Assembly: GCA_900618425.1 (NCBI GenBank)
Contig: UZAN01059238.1
Coordinates: 1-11,469 of the forward strand
Length of the DNA: 11,469 nt
Reading direction: 5' to 3'
From: Echinostoma caproni
Lineage: Eukaryota; Platyhelminthes; Trematoda; Plagiorchiida; Echinostomatidae
Positions 1-6,959 of this stretch are shown here, in pieces. Each line of letters begins with the position of its first letter. Position 1 is the first letter of the stretch. The notes beneath the pieces were generated by a model. The model searched no databases. It was given only the letters and a program-made list of their open reading frames with translations, and was not told the origin of the DNA. The position numbers and the translations under genes were made by a program.

Positions 1-517
1 CAACTGAGTAGAAAGCTCCTTTTAGGTTAAAGAACACAACAATCGTTGGTCGACGGTGTGTATGACACAGTGTGAAGATTTGGTCGATACGCCCACGACC
101 TGGTCAAAATACTGCTTATTGTCTCCTTGAACGGTGTCAGATACCAAAGAATGACGCAGGCTAATACCTTGGTAACGACTGGCGTCGTTGCGAGATCCCT
201 TCTTAAAAATTAGAACAATTAGTGGTTCGCTCCAGGATGACGGAATGCGCTCTTGTGACCAGATGTTACGCATTAAATAAGTAATGGAATCTATAAGGTC
301 ATCGATCCCTATATTATAAATAGTGGGAGGAAGCCCGTCAGGTTCTGATACATTTTCTTTCTTCAGGGCTTGGATGCATCAGCATCCACGTGTTACTATT
401 GTATCAGCAAGAGTAACACGTGATACTGCCCACAGACGAGATGGCCTGGTTAGCTCCTGGCCAGATGAACTGTTCGTTGAAGTACTCCGTCCACCGGTCA
501 AGCAGTTGTTCGATAAA
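1..517 (-). pseudogene. EN-RT LINE fragment, fingers and start of palm of the reverse transcriptase
   Basis: This is a decayed piece of a non-LTR retrotransposon reverse transcriptase, cut by the window edge. Reading leftwards on the minus strand, short blocks match the fluke EN-RT LINE layout in order: LLDRWTEYFNEQF near 504-466, IQALKK and EPDGLPP near 370-325, then IPSSW, FKKGSR and YQGISL at about 250-150, and finally DQIFTL and a motif A stretch at 90-1. The blocks lie in different frames, so there are several frameshifts, plus a stop near 400. Motif A reads FFNLKGAFYS: the metal-binding aspartate is Asn (codon 26-28) and the second Asp is Tyr (codon 8-10). The copy is therefore dead. 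It lies in the intron downstream of exon C, on the same strand as the host gene. The family call is confident; the exact right border is not. Confidence 0.8.
372..426. repeat. Cluster of overlapping inverted repeats
   Basis: Three inverted repeats sit side by side. GGATGC (372-377) pairs with GCATCC (382-387) across 4 bases. CACGTGTTACT (387-397) pairs perfectly with AGTAACACGTG (412-422) across 14 bases. GTATCA (401-406) pairs with TGATAC (421-426) and competes with the second stem. They lie in a part of the LINE fragment where the protein alignment is poor, so this could be local rearrangement. No function is assigned. Confidence 0.75.
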
Positions 518-714
518 TGATGAGGAAGAAAGTGAGGAAATATGCCCCAATGGACAACATGATCTTCCAGTTCGAATTTTCTACTTTCATCTTATGCCCT
601 TTAGATCTTATCAGAATATTAGGAGCAAGAAAACGTAATTTAGTGATCAACGGGATGGAAAAGTCTGAAGCCAAAATAAACAAACTTTTACTAATCAATT
701 TAATGGAAACTTAC
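518..714. other. Intron sequence, nothing recognised
   Basis: This stretch lies between the LINE fragment and the donor of exon C. No convincing coding block or repeat is visible. By position it is the start of the intron that follows exon C in the host gene; 714-709 read on the minus strand give the donor GTAAGT. Confidence 0.6.
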
Positions 715-923
715 GTCGCCTCACCCTCCTTCATGATGACTGAGTGAAGGGTGAGCAGAAGTGAGGCGGAAGCTAATTTCTTGGAGGCTAATCGCATCAC
801 AACCTTGAGACTGGTTTGTGTAGGTATATTGGCCGCGAATTCCGACAGATCAATTTGACGTGTAGCCAACACGCGCCTTCTGACCGACGGTCCTGACAGT
901 CGACTGGTAGTCACATTGCCAAC
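715..923 (-). CDS. EHBP1: EHBP1-like exon C: C-terminal part of the NT-C2 domain
   Basis: This is the third coding exon seen of a split host gene resembling EHBP1, an adaptor that links EHD-driven endocytic recycling to actin. It gives 69 codons plus two bases. The blocks GPSVRRRVLAT, then IPTQTSLK, then LASKK, then MKEGEAT follow the order and spacing of vertebrate EHBP1, where the NT-C2 domain ends with PSGRRKALAT, MPTQTDVK, LSKK and LREGKAT. The donor is a perfect GTAAGT at 714-709, reached in phase 2. The acceptor is less clear: AAG before 923 is the only nearby one in phase 0 with exon B, and it gives about nine extra residues relative to vertebrates. AGs before 903 and 892 would break the frame unless another small exon exists. 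The next exon lies beyond the left edge. Identity rests on recalled family motifs and is strong; the 5' border is uncertain. Confidence 0.82.
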
Positions 924-1192
924 CTTCCCGATGGCAGCGAACAGGGTGTAATGGTTACAAAAAATGAGCGTAGTAACAGAGCACAAGGGGTAACAATTAG
1001 GCGTATATATATACAGTACTGGCCGATTGTGATGCACCAAAATATTTTCTTTATGATCAAATGGAGTTTCATTGTATTCATTACCAGTATTATTGCTTTA
1101 GATAAGGACAATAATTTATCTCGTGTATACTTCGATCTACGAAGTTTCTAGGCTGCATGATTGTCACTTAAACGTGCCTGACCTTGGATGCC
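924..1192. other. End of intron 2, nothing recognised
   Basis: This is AT-rich intron sequence immediately 5' of exon C on the gene's strand. Bases 956-926 read on the minus strand give a modest pyrimidine-rich run before the proposed acceptor. The reading frames present have no family resemblance I can recognise. Confidence 0.5.
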
Positions 1193-1498
1193 AAGATTAA
1201 ATGATCTCAACATGAAAACCGCCAACTTTATTTGCTTTTAGACTTAAGAAAAGATGCGTGACTCTAAGGTCCAGTTCATGCAATTTCCCCTAATGGCCCG
1301 GATCTCAATGTGATTGAAAATCTGTTTTCTGTTTTGAAGAGATAGGTCAATGTGCCACCTGTACATTGGACATTGGAGGCAAAAGTGCGATACATAATGG
1401 AGCACAAAATAGAAAATGACTTCATAACAAAGTTGGTGGATTCGATGCCGAAGAGTCTTGAAAAAGTCACAAAGAACAAAAGCAGACCAATCGAATAG
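1193..1498 (+). pseudogene. Tc1/mariner-type transposase, C-terminal relic
   Basis: This is the tail of a cut-and-paste DNA transposon transposase of the DDE superfamily. From 1292 to the stop TAG at 1496-1498 one frame reads almost through. It begins NGPDLNVIENLF, the classic block around the third catalytic acidic residue (Glu in IEN), and ends LVDSMPKSLEKV, typical of Tc1-like C-termini. An in-frame TAG sits at 1343-1345. Upstream, NDLNMKTANFI (from about 1200) recalls the block around the second catalytic Asp, followed by two stops and a one-base shift at the CCCC run near 1287-1290. The N-terminal DNA-binding region and terminal inverted repeats were not found. It sits in intron 2, antisense to the host gene, and is dead. 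Confidence 0.75.
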
Positions 1499-1852
1499 TA
1501 GTTTAGTAGTAGTTTAGTTAGCTCGTAACTCATCATGATCTAGATCAATCACTACTGACGAAATGGGAATATCCACTACATTTTGAACCATGCCATCTGC
1601 TGTGTATAAACGAATCAAGACTCATCAAGGCTTGTTTATTATTATTTGAAAAAAAAATTTACTTCAGTATAGATGTTGTTACCTATACGAACCGACAAGT
1701 GTTTCACAGGGACCCTATATATATATATATATACAGAAAAGAGAGAAAACAAAAACAGCCAACTTTTGGAATAGAAAGGTTTTACTTGTTTACTGCACGA
1801 AAGTTGAAATTTTTAGTCTGGTTCACTTTGGGGATCGCATACATGAAAGGAT
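1499..1852. other. AT-rich spacer with a TA microsatellite; possible LINE 3' untranslated remnant
   Basis: No coding signal is seen. A direct repeat of AGTAGTTTAGT occurs near 1497-1517. An 18-base TA run lies at 1716-1733. The part between about 1700 and 1852 directly follows the stop codon of the minus-strand LINE, so it may be that element's 3' tail; this is inferred from position only. Confidence 0.45.
1716..1733. repeat. TA dinucleotide microsatellite
   Basis: Nine uninterrupted TA units. Simple repeats like this often end non-LTR elements in many genomes, which fits its place just past the LINE 3' end, but it may be coincidental. Confidence 0.9.
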
Positions 1853-2605
1853 TCATTCAAACCACTGACTTCGGTGCAATGCCATATCCCGCAGTGTCTC
1901 CAGTCCAAGAAAATCTGAATCCAAAACAAGCAATCCAAACAATCCGAAACTTTGGGACCTCAGACGAGAAGCGCCGACGAAAGCAAATCCGAACACAACC
2001 CTCTACGCCACGTCATAGCCTACCCAACTCCCTCTTTCTTCCAACACGGAACAATGTNTGTGGCAGACGTTGCTCAAGCATTCGTAAGACGTGCCCCAAC
2101 CACCTAAGACGATGCAGTGAAATGGTTTCGCTTCGTGGAAGACTGTCTGAGCCTAACACACGTCGTCTGACCTCATTGTTATTCACACGGTGACCCCAAC
2201 ATACGTGGACAATATTGCGCAGACAACGGTTGTCGAAGATGGATAGTCGTTGGACATGATCTGTTCGGAGAGGTCAGGTTTCGCAGCCATAGAGCAACAC
2301 GGTGCATACCGCTGCGTAATACACACGCCTTTTCAATGAAAGGGATATGTCCCGCTGGCGCCCGAGATGCCGCAGATTACCAAACGCTAATTTAGCCTTG
2401 ATCACGCGTTAACAGATCACCTCACCCACACCTCCACCAGCCGTTATGCAAATCCCGAGGCAGACAAAGCTTTCGGTTACTTCTAGAGTATGGTGACCCA
2501 AAGAAAGTGCAGGAACGGGTTCCTACCAATCTTGTAGCAACATCTTGCACTTAGGTGCAAAGAACTTACCTAAATGAGCAACCTCAATTGCCAAACGATT
2601 CAGTG
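1853..2605 (-). pseudogene. LINE reverse transcriptase, thumb and C-terminal part
   Basis: Blocks on the minus strand, right to left: ALNRLAIEV, FFAPKCKMLLQDW (about 2605-2523), ESFVCLGICITAGGG (about 2480-2430), KLAFGNLRHLGRQRDISLSL (about 2395-2335), VLLYGCET and LSIFDNRCLRNIVH (about 2300-2210), NEVRRRVLG, RLRWLGHVLRM (about 2130-2080), MTWRRGL near 2000, and finally LETLRDMALHRSQW before the stop at 1855-1853. These are the C-terminal signatures of fluke EN-RT elements. There are several frameshifts and stops, for example after GCET. An ambiguous base lies at 2058. The N-terminal edge is the SINE-like insertion beginning at 2606. Confidence 0.85.
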
Positions 2606-2773
2606 CAACGAGCATGTAACAAGCAGTGAAGTTGTGAAAGTTTCCAACCGAGTCATAACCCCGGAGGCTGGTGGTGAGATGAGCGGGGTGTGAGACCCGC
2701 AACAATATCCCTCAAAGATGAGTTGTGCTATATTGTGTAAATAAAAATGAAAAAAGCGGTCTGATTAGCTTCC

Positions 2774-2824
2774 TGGTGACTGATTGGGTAGCATGCTTGC
2801 CTATGAAGTTCCAGGTTCGATCCC
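2774..2824 (+). promoter_or_regulatory. tRNA-like internal RNA polymerase III promoter (A and B boxes)
   Basis: GGTTCGATCCC at 2814-2824 fits the B-box consensus. Upstream, the stretch at about 2774-2792 resembles an A box but is degenerate. The spacing is tRNA-like. A real tRNA is unlikely because no acceptor stem closes around it; it is read as the head of a tRNA-derived SINE. Confidence 0.6.
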
Positions 2825-2844
2825 CAGTTGGGTCGATGCATTCT

Positions 2845-2887
2845 CACTGTTGATGAAATCAGACCAGGTCGAAACAGCTGTCCCGTG
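2845..2887 (+). ncRNA. Degenerate hammerhead ribozyme-like motif
   Basis: Hammerhead ribozymes cut their own RNA after a UH dinucleotide. Here the core parts appear in the right order. Stem I pairs CACTG (2845-2849) with CCGTG (2883-2887), one mismatch. The first core strand is TTGATGA (2850-2856), where CTGANGA is expected, so C3 is T. A weak stem II follows (2858-2860 with 2867-2869). GAAA is at 2871-2874. A very short self-complementary stem III (CAGCTG, 2875-2880) leads to the GTC cleavage site ending at 2882. The palindromic stem III is the arrangement seen in schistosome Sm-alpha hammerheads, which work as dimers. The C3 change should abolish or strongly reduce cutting in this copy. Confidence 0.55.
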
Positions 2888-2945
2888 CTTTCTAGCTTTT
2901 CAGTTCACGCTTCATTTGCTATATACACGACGAATGCCCTCATGA

Positions 2946-3016
2946 GATACAGTGACTCTTGAATCGTCGGTGCGTTGTCACTGCGTAAGGCAACATCATT
3001 GGCATACTCCAAGTCT
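2946..3016 (-). pseudogene. LINE reverse transcriptase motif C block, stranded between two insertions
   Basis: On the minus strand this short island reads DLEYANDVAL then SDNAPTIQ. That is the catalytic palm block which normally reads LEYADD, so the first catalytic Asp of the YADD box is Asn (codon 2998-3000). The island continues the protein from the block ending at 3290 and is followed by the block beginning at 2605, which proves that both neighbours are insertions. Confidence 0.8.
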
Positions 3017-3295
3017 GGTTTTGGTAGCGCCGTGGTTTATTCGCTGTCATTGGCATGCTTTGGACCCTGGGGTTCGAGATTCAAGCCCCACCACCGCCAC
3101 CCGACTTTGGTAGTAGGCAGCTCTGCTATCGTCCGGTTCAATACCATACCTAACATATCGAGCCTTGTGTGGTTCGCCACTCCAAGTCCTGGGGCTTAGG
3201 TTACCGGTTTCCACCACCGAACAGCAGGTCCTCGTGACTACGAAGTTCGCCCCGTCTGCTGTTCATCACACTTAGGTGTGTAATAAAATAAGTCT
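3011..3295. repeat. Target-site duplication AAGTCT bracketing the SINE
   Basis: AAGTCT occurs at 3011-3016 and 3290-3295. On the LINE strand this is AGACTT, the junction between the codons for Leu-Asp-Leu and Glu-Tyr-Ala, so the original uninterrupted target can be recognised. Confidence 0.75.
3017..3289 (+). mobile_element. Complete tRNA-derived SINE with target-site duplication
   Basis: This 273-base insertion cuts the LINE reverse transcriptase just before its YADD box. It is flanked by perfect AAGTCT copies (3011-3016 and 3290-3295), and removing it plus one copy restores continuous LINE sequence across the junction. The head is tRNA-like, with an A-box-like stretch around 3024-3036 and a B-box-like GGTTCGAGATTC at 3071-3082 carrying one extra base. 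The following CCACCGCCACCCG recurs at 8590. Near the end are two hairpins: GAACAGCAG/CTGCTGTTC (3219-3227/3256-3264) and CACAC/GTGTG (3267-3271/3276-3280). The tail TAATAAAAT abuts the target duplication, as expected for LINE-mobilised insertion. Confidence 0.78.
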
Positions 3296-4432
3296 AAAAC
3301 TCTGTCTCCAGGAGGAAGCTCGACGACAGCATTCGTTAAGTTACGTAACGCGTTTTGCAGAACATCACCTTTGGAAAAGTTGAAGAGAAACTGAGAAATA
3401 GGGGAGTCCTGTCACACTCCTGATGACAGGAAACGAAGGCGGGAGTTCACCATAAATCTTAACATTCCTTGAGGTCTGGCAGCAGTGCTTTCAGAAGTAG
3501 AACATACTTCTCGGGTGCTCCGTATCTCCGTAAGCCGTTCCACAGTGCGGGGCGATCGATGGAGTCGAGGGCCGTTCTGATGCCCAATACACGACAACGG
3601 TTTGTCGTCTGTATGTGTTGCAGTGTTCTGTTAGCTGACGAAGGGTGAAGATTTGATCTAATCAACAGTGGTGTGTACGAAATCCGGCCTGCCCTTCGCA
3701 GATTTATGTTTCGCGAAATGAGTTTAGTCTGCATAATAATACGGACACCAACAACTTCGGCGTTATTGGAATCAGACTTATGCACCTGTGGTTGGAACAG
3801 GCGTTGCGACAGCTCTTCCTGCAGACAGGTGTAACACTTGATTCTCCCCTTGTGTGGGGTACACTTTCGGTTTCCCATATCTTCGAGAACAGTTTCACGA
3901 GAGTTTCTCTATCATCTTTAAAGAGGGAAAGTGGTAGACCGTCTGATCCAGCTGCCTTGTGGCGTTTCACGGCTTGGAGTTCCTTTCGGATCCCCGCTTC
4001 TGTGGGTGTTCCCATGGATAGCGACCACGGTGCACTCTCAATAGAATCACTTAGAGCAGCCAGCGTGGGGTGCTGGTTGAACTGCGATGTGAAGTGCTCT
4101 TTCCAGTTTTCCAAATGTCGGTGAATACTGTATATTGGCGTGCCATCTACTTCGCAGATTGTTTCACCAACGCACTGTATTTTGGGGCTCGTAGCACGGA
4201 TGAGTTGGAATAATTGCCGGGTGTTTCCACACCTAGCTGCTGATTCCATCTCCTTTACACGTAGCGTGCACCAAGCTTCTCGGTCTTTTCTCAAACTATT
4301 TATGAGTTCACGCTTCAGAGAGAGGCGCTGTTTACTATGCTCGCTGTCTGCCGGGATTACCCGACGCGTATCAATAAGTCTGAGGGAGTTGGGGAGACCC
4401 AGTGTTTTAGAACTCGATGGGCCAGGCCACAA
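3290..4432 (-). pseudogene. LINE reverse transcriptase, N-terminal and palm part
   Basis: The best preserved part is open from 4432 to 3704. It includes SLRKDREAWC, NTRQLFQLIRAT, GSDGLPLSLFKDD, LFSKIWETESVP, then CSNHRCISL and PKLLVSVLLCRL, the standard order of the linker and RT fingers. Further on come DQIFTLRQLTEH and YRRQTVVV (about 3660-3590). A one-base deletion near 3588 shifts to VLGIRTALDSIDRPALW: motif A has Gly (codon 3582-3584) in place of the catalytic Asp. Then QDSPISQFLFNFS and ELPPGDRVLDL run into the SINE at 3289. An ambiguous base lies at 4435, just upstream. The fragment cannot encode an active polymerase. Confidence 0.87.
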
Positions 4433-5353
4433 CTNCTGACTGCATTGCGCTTTGAATGGTGGTCCAGAGTAGGGTAGTAGGGGCCAACTAATTTTAGTAT
4501 TCGGCTAGCACGGCTGGATCAGACAGCTTACTCACGACAAGTGGTTTGCATCTCATTTTTTGCGGCCACGAAATCGCATAGACAACTTGGCACATACTAG
4601 TACGTGGTCGGAGTTTAAGCAGGTAGACTAATATGAACAGCAATCTTTCACACAACCTCTCCAACTATAGCTAATAGCTATATGACCAATCTGAGTCCAC
4701 ATCTGTGCCGAGGAGGGGTTACGCCAAGATGTGAGGTGACACTTTGGTTGTTTGAAGTTCGTGTTAAAGAGGAACAGACCGTGTTCTGAACATATGCTAA
4801 GAAGCCTATCCCCGTTACATAAAAGATAGTTGTCAAGGCCATGATGGCCACCAAGATGAATTTACTCGGGCGACAGATGGCCAGCGAGTGCGTCTCCAGC
4901 CAGAATCACAATATCCCTCTTGAGTGCTTTGAGAAAAGCCCATGTAGGTTGTGATAGAAGGTAGTTTTGACTGTATCCGGGTTAGCTTGTGAGAGTGAAT
5001 GCAGAAACCAAGAACAAGCAGCGTTCGATTGGTTTCTGTTTTGTGACTTCACTTGAGTTTCGGGGTCTCACTGCGCATAACTGGCTATCTACCGGGATCC
5101 AGTCCAATAAACCACGATTGGCCCTGGCGCTTATGGCAATACCAACACTTGTTTCACTAGACGCTGATAAGACAAGGATCACGAAAACGCGCAGTTAAAA
5201 CACTTTTGGATAGGAAGGAGACCTCAATCGGATCACGAGCTCGGATCCTGAATGCGTTTCCGAGAGGCAACACGCGTCAATCTTTGAACTGTCGAGCGTG
5301 CAAGCCAAAACTGCTATTTGTCCTATGTGCCTTGAATTTATTATGCTGACCGA
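4433..5353 (-). pseudogene. LINE apurinic-type endonuclease and linker
   Basis: The minus strand reads IGQIAVLACTLDSSKIDACC LSETH at about 5330-5255, then AISARANRGLLDWIPVDSQL and RCLFLVSAF (5135-4995), RDIVILAGD (about 4922-4896), GGHHGLDN, GDRLLSICSEHGLFL, TQIGHIAISYSWRGC (about 4705-4660) and NSDHVLVCAKLSMRF (about 4613-4570). This is the endonuclease of fluke EN-RT elements. The Glu in SETH and the terminal SDH are kept. The GDxN box has lost its Asn (GDAL), and the usual IDH has become IGH. Stops follow FTLTS and HLSPE. From about 4560 to 4433 the linker runs on to the RT part. Inactive. Confidence 0.83.
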
Positions 5354-5647
5354 AACCAGTTTTAAAGTAAAATGAGGTTGGAGGAAAGGAACAGCCGTCT
5401 CCGAGTGACACGGCACTGCTGAGACAGAGGTTGAGGAGGATCGCGGCGAGCTATAGGAACCTACATCAGTGGAGCTATTCGAGATAAGACACAGCGGAAA
5501 AAATGGGGATGTTATGTATGAGATGAGTGGAAGTATAGTGTGCATATTTCGAGGAGAGTTTTGCAAGAGTATGAGAGTCTGAGACATGTACGAATGCATA
5601 AGTCCATGATTAGTTAAACTGATAACAACAACAGATGCGTTTAGCAC
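5354..5647 (-). other. Probable LINE 5' leader or N-terminal extension
   Basis: The reading frame of the endonuclease stays open without a stop up to an ATG at about 5647, and its start FTLKLVSVSI at about 5380-5350 resembles the usual beginning of the domain. The rest is low-complexity, rich in Ser, Thr, Leu and Pro, with no domain I recognise, and may be untranslated leader that happens to be open. Confidence 0.45.
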
Positions 5648-6642
5648 TGAACCCGGTTTGACCTAAGGGAAGAAGTTTCAAGAGTGAGTTGAAATGAAGA
5701 GTGATATCTAACATCGCGACTCATTACGAGGTTGAGTTTAACTTCGCGTAGCAGCCAAACACTGGAAGTAGAGCAGAATAAGACCGACGAAAATCGGTAT
5801 GTGTTGAGTGTTTGTTTGCATAAAATCAGTAATTGTTGATAAACTATGGAACAGTATTTCGCATTTTTTGTTTTACTTGAAAGGGGGATGGTGTGTTTTG
5901 TTCAGAACGGTACAAAAATAAAACAAGCATTTTAGCTCAGGTCATTTAGTCCCCCTGTCAGAAGAAATCAGGTACCCTGGGTTTGTTGAATTTTTACCTC
6001 GGTATACTCACATACATATGGACACAACCAACTGCTTCTCCGAAATGGTTCTTCTCTTCGGGAGACAAAGATTTGAGAGGTTAATAAAAACCGCCCAGTC
6101 TCGCCTCAAAATCAACTATCATCGAGGCAGCTCAATTTTACTTATACACGTATGTTTACATGTTTGTACGTTGTGAGAGGGAATAAAATTCCCAAGTTGC
6201 ACAAGTCAGAAGAGAGCGCTAGGTAAACCAGGTTGCACTCGACACAACCCATTCTCGTTCAATCGATTTCAGGATAGATAACATCACTACCCCAGACGAG
6301 CTTGGCAATACACTTATGACATTAAGTTAAATGAATCCATACCAGCTGGCTGATGCTTGATCCGCCCTGGTGATAATGCTTGTGGAAAATGAAGAGTTTA
6401 AGAGTCTACAAGGGAGAGATAAGTTATTTTTATATAGTCACGTACAAAAATTAGAATTTTACATGGTTACTTCAGAATTTATGGATAATTGTCTGAGGGA
6501 TGGAAAAAATTATTTAACAATAATGTACTTGGGTGAGGAAGTTAAGTGACCCGACAGGAATTCAACACAGGATAACAATTTGAAGCAGGTCAAGATTTAT
6601 TTGCGGACAAAAAAGTCACGTGAACGGGTGCGACTATCTTAC
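5648..6642. other. Intron 2, no gene or element recognised
   Basis: About 1 kb between the LINE and exon B. It is AT-rich with scattered stops in all frames, and I saw no known repeat, tRNA-like box or coding block. The first bases read on the minus strand (6642-6637, GTAAGA) are the donor after exon B. Old unrecognised repeats could be present. Confidence 0.5.
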
Positions 6643-6792
6643 ATCTTCAATTTGACAGATCCATTCCTTTTCCTCGAACTGTATTGACTTTTCACCCCGA
6701 TAAAGCGTCGTGGTGAATTCGATATTCTCCGGCATCGCCCACACATGTGTGTGCACGTTTGTGTTTTCGGTCGAGGGGACACATTCGAACGG
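6643..6792 (-). CDS. EHBP1: EHBP1-like exon B: middle of the NT-C2 domain
   Basis: This exon has exactly 50 codons, phase 0 at both ends. The diagnostic part is VWAMPENIEFTTTLYRG followed by FEEKEWICQIED, which lines up with vertebrate EHBP1 VWPVPENIEITVTLFKD then FEDKEWTFVIEN. The 18 residues from its start to the Trp of VWAMP equal the spacing in vertebrate EHBP1 counted from the same exon A boundary, which supports both junctions. The acceptor is CTATCCGCCCTTATCAG (AG at 6794-6793); the donor is GTAAGA (6642-6637), strong. The first 14 residues are poorly conserved. The codons favour G or C at many third positions, unlike the AT-rich flanks. EHBP1 NT-C2 is thought to help membrane attachment of the adaptor. 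Not an EEIG1/FAM102-type NT-C2, judging by the motifs. Confidence 0.87.
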
Positions 6793-6959
6793 CTGATAAG
6801 GGCGGATAGCCCAAGACAGTTGGATGAATGGAAGGGAATCAGAGAATAAAACCAAGTGGTAAATTTGCGTGCCATGAGATTCACGCTAAAGTTGGATGGA
6901 AAGAACCAAGTAAAAATAGCAACCATACTGATGTCAGTTTTTGGTATATGTAAAGCAGT

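Larger units (their letters stand above)
2606..2945 (+). mobile_element. SINE-like insertion with tRNA-like promoter and hammerhead-like core
   Basis: This 340-base block interrupts the LINE protein between TIQ and ALNRL and reads on the opposite strand. It is flanked by GATTCAGTG (2597-2605) and GATACAGTG (2946-2954), an imperfect 9-base target duplication. Inside are an A-box-like stretch (about 2774-2792), a B box GGTTCGATCCC (2814-2824, matching GGTTCRANTCC), and then a hammerhead-like core at 2845-2887. A-rich sequence (about 2738-2757) precedes the tRNA-like head. The order tRNA-like promoter then hammerhead, and a unit near 340 bases, recall the schistosome Sm-alpha repeat. The part 2606-2740 is unexplained and could be a second, truncated monomer. 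It is antisense to the host gene within intron 2. Confidence 0.62.
1853..5647 (-). mobile_element. Near full-length but dead EN-RT LINE copy, interrupted by two SINE-like insertions
   Basis: A single minus-strand non-LTR retrotransposon can be followed from its endonuclease start (about 5353) through the reverse transcriptase to a C-terminal stop at 1855-1853. Blocks appear in the right order throughout, and upstream sequence to about 5647 stays open and may be leader or N-terminal extension. Removing the two insertions (3017-3289 and 2606-2945) leaves about 3.2 kb, a plausible length for this family. Stops, frameshifts and lost catalytic residues occur in every domain. It lies in intron 2, on the same strand as the host gene. 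The type is the trematode LINE with an apurinic-type endonuclease; I do not assign a named clade. Confidence 0.82.

Noticed and set aside
726..757. Imperfect palindrome CACCCTCCTTCA...TGAAGGGTG in exon C
   Set aside because: It lies in conserved coding sequence and is well explained by codons.
1699..2193. 164-codon plus-strand open frame
   Set aside because: It is antisense to the LINE C-terminal relic, contains the ambiguous base and begins in a TA microsatellite.
2523..2705. Treating the whole minus-strand open frame as reverse transcriptase
   Set aside because: Only 2523-2605 aligns to the LINE. The part 2606-2705 lies inside the insertion and is open by chance.
2774..2824. A genuine tRNA gene
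   Set aside because: The boxes fit, but no acceptor stem closes and a hammerhead-like tail follows, so it is a tRNA-derived SINE head.
3421..3436. CTGATGA-like and GAAAC strings as a second hammerhead
   Set aside because: They are too close together for stem II, lie in LINE coding sequence, and have no stem I.
3780..4439. Two plus-strand open frames
   Set aside because: They are antisense to the well-preserved minus-strand LINE reverse transcriptase block.
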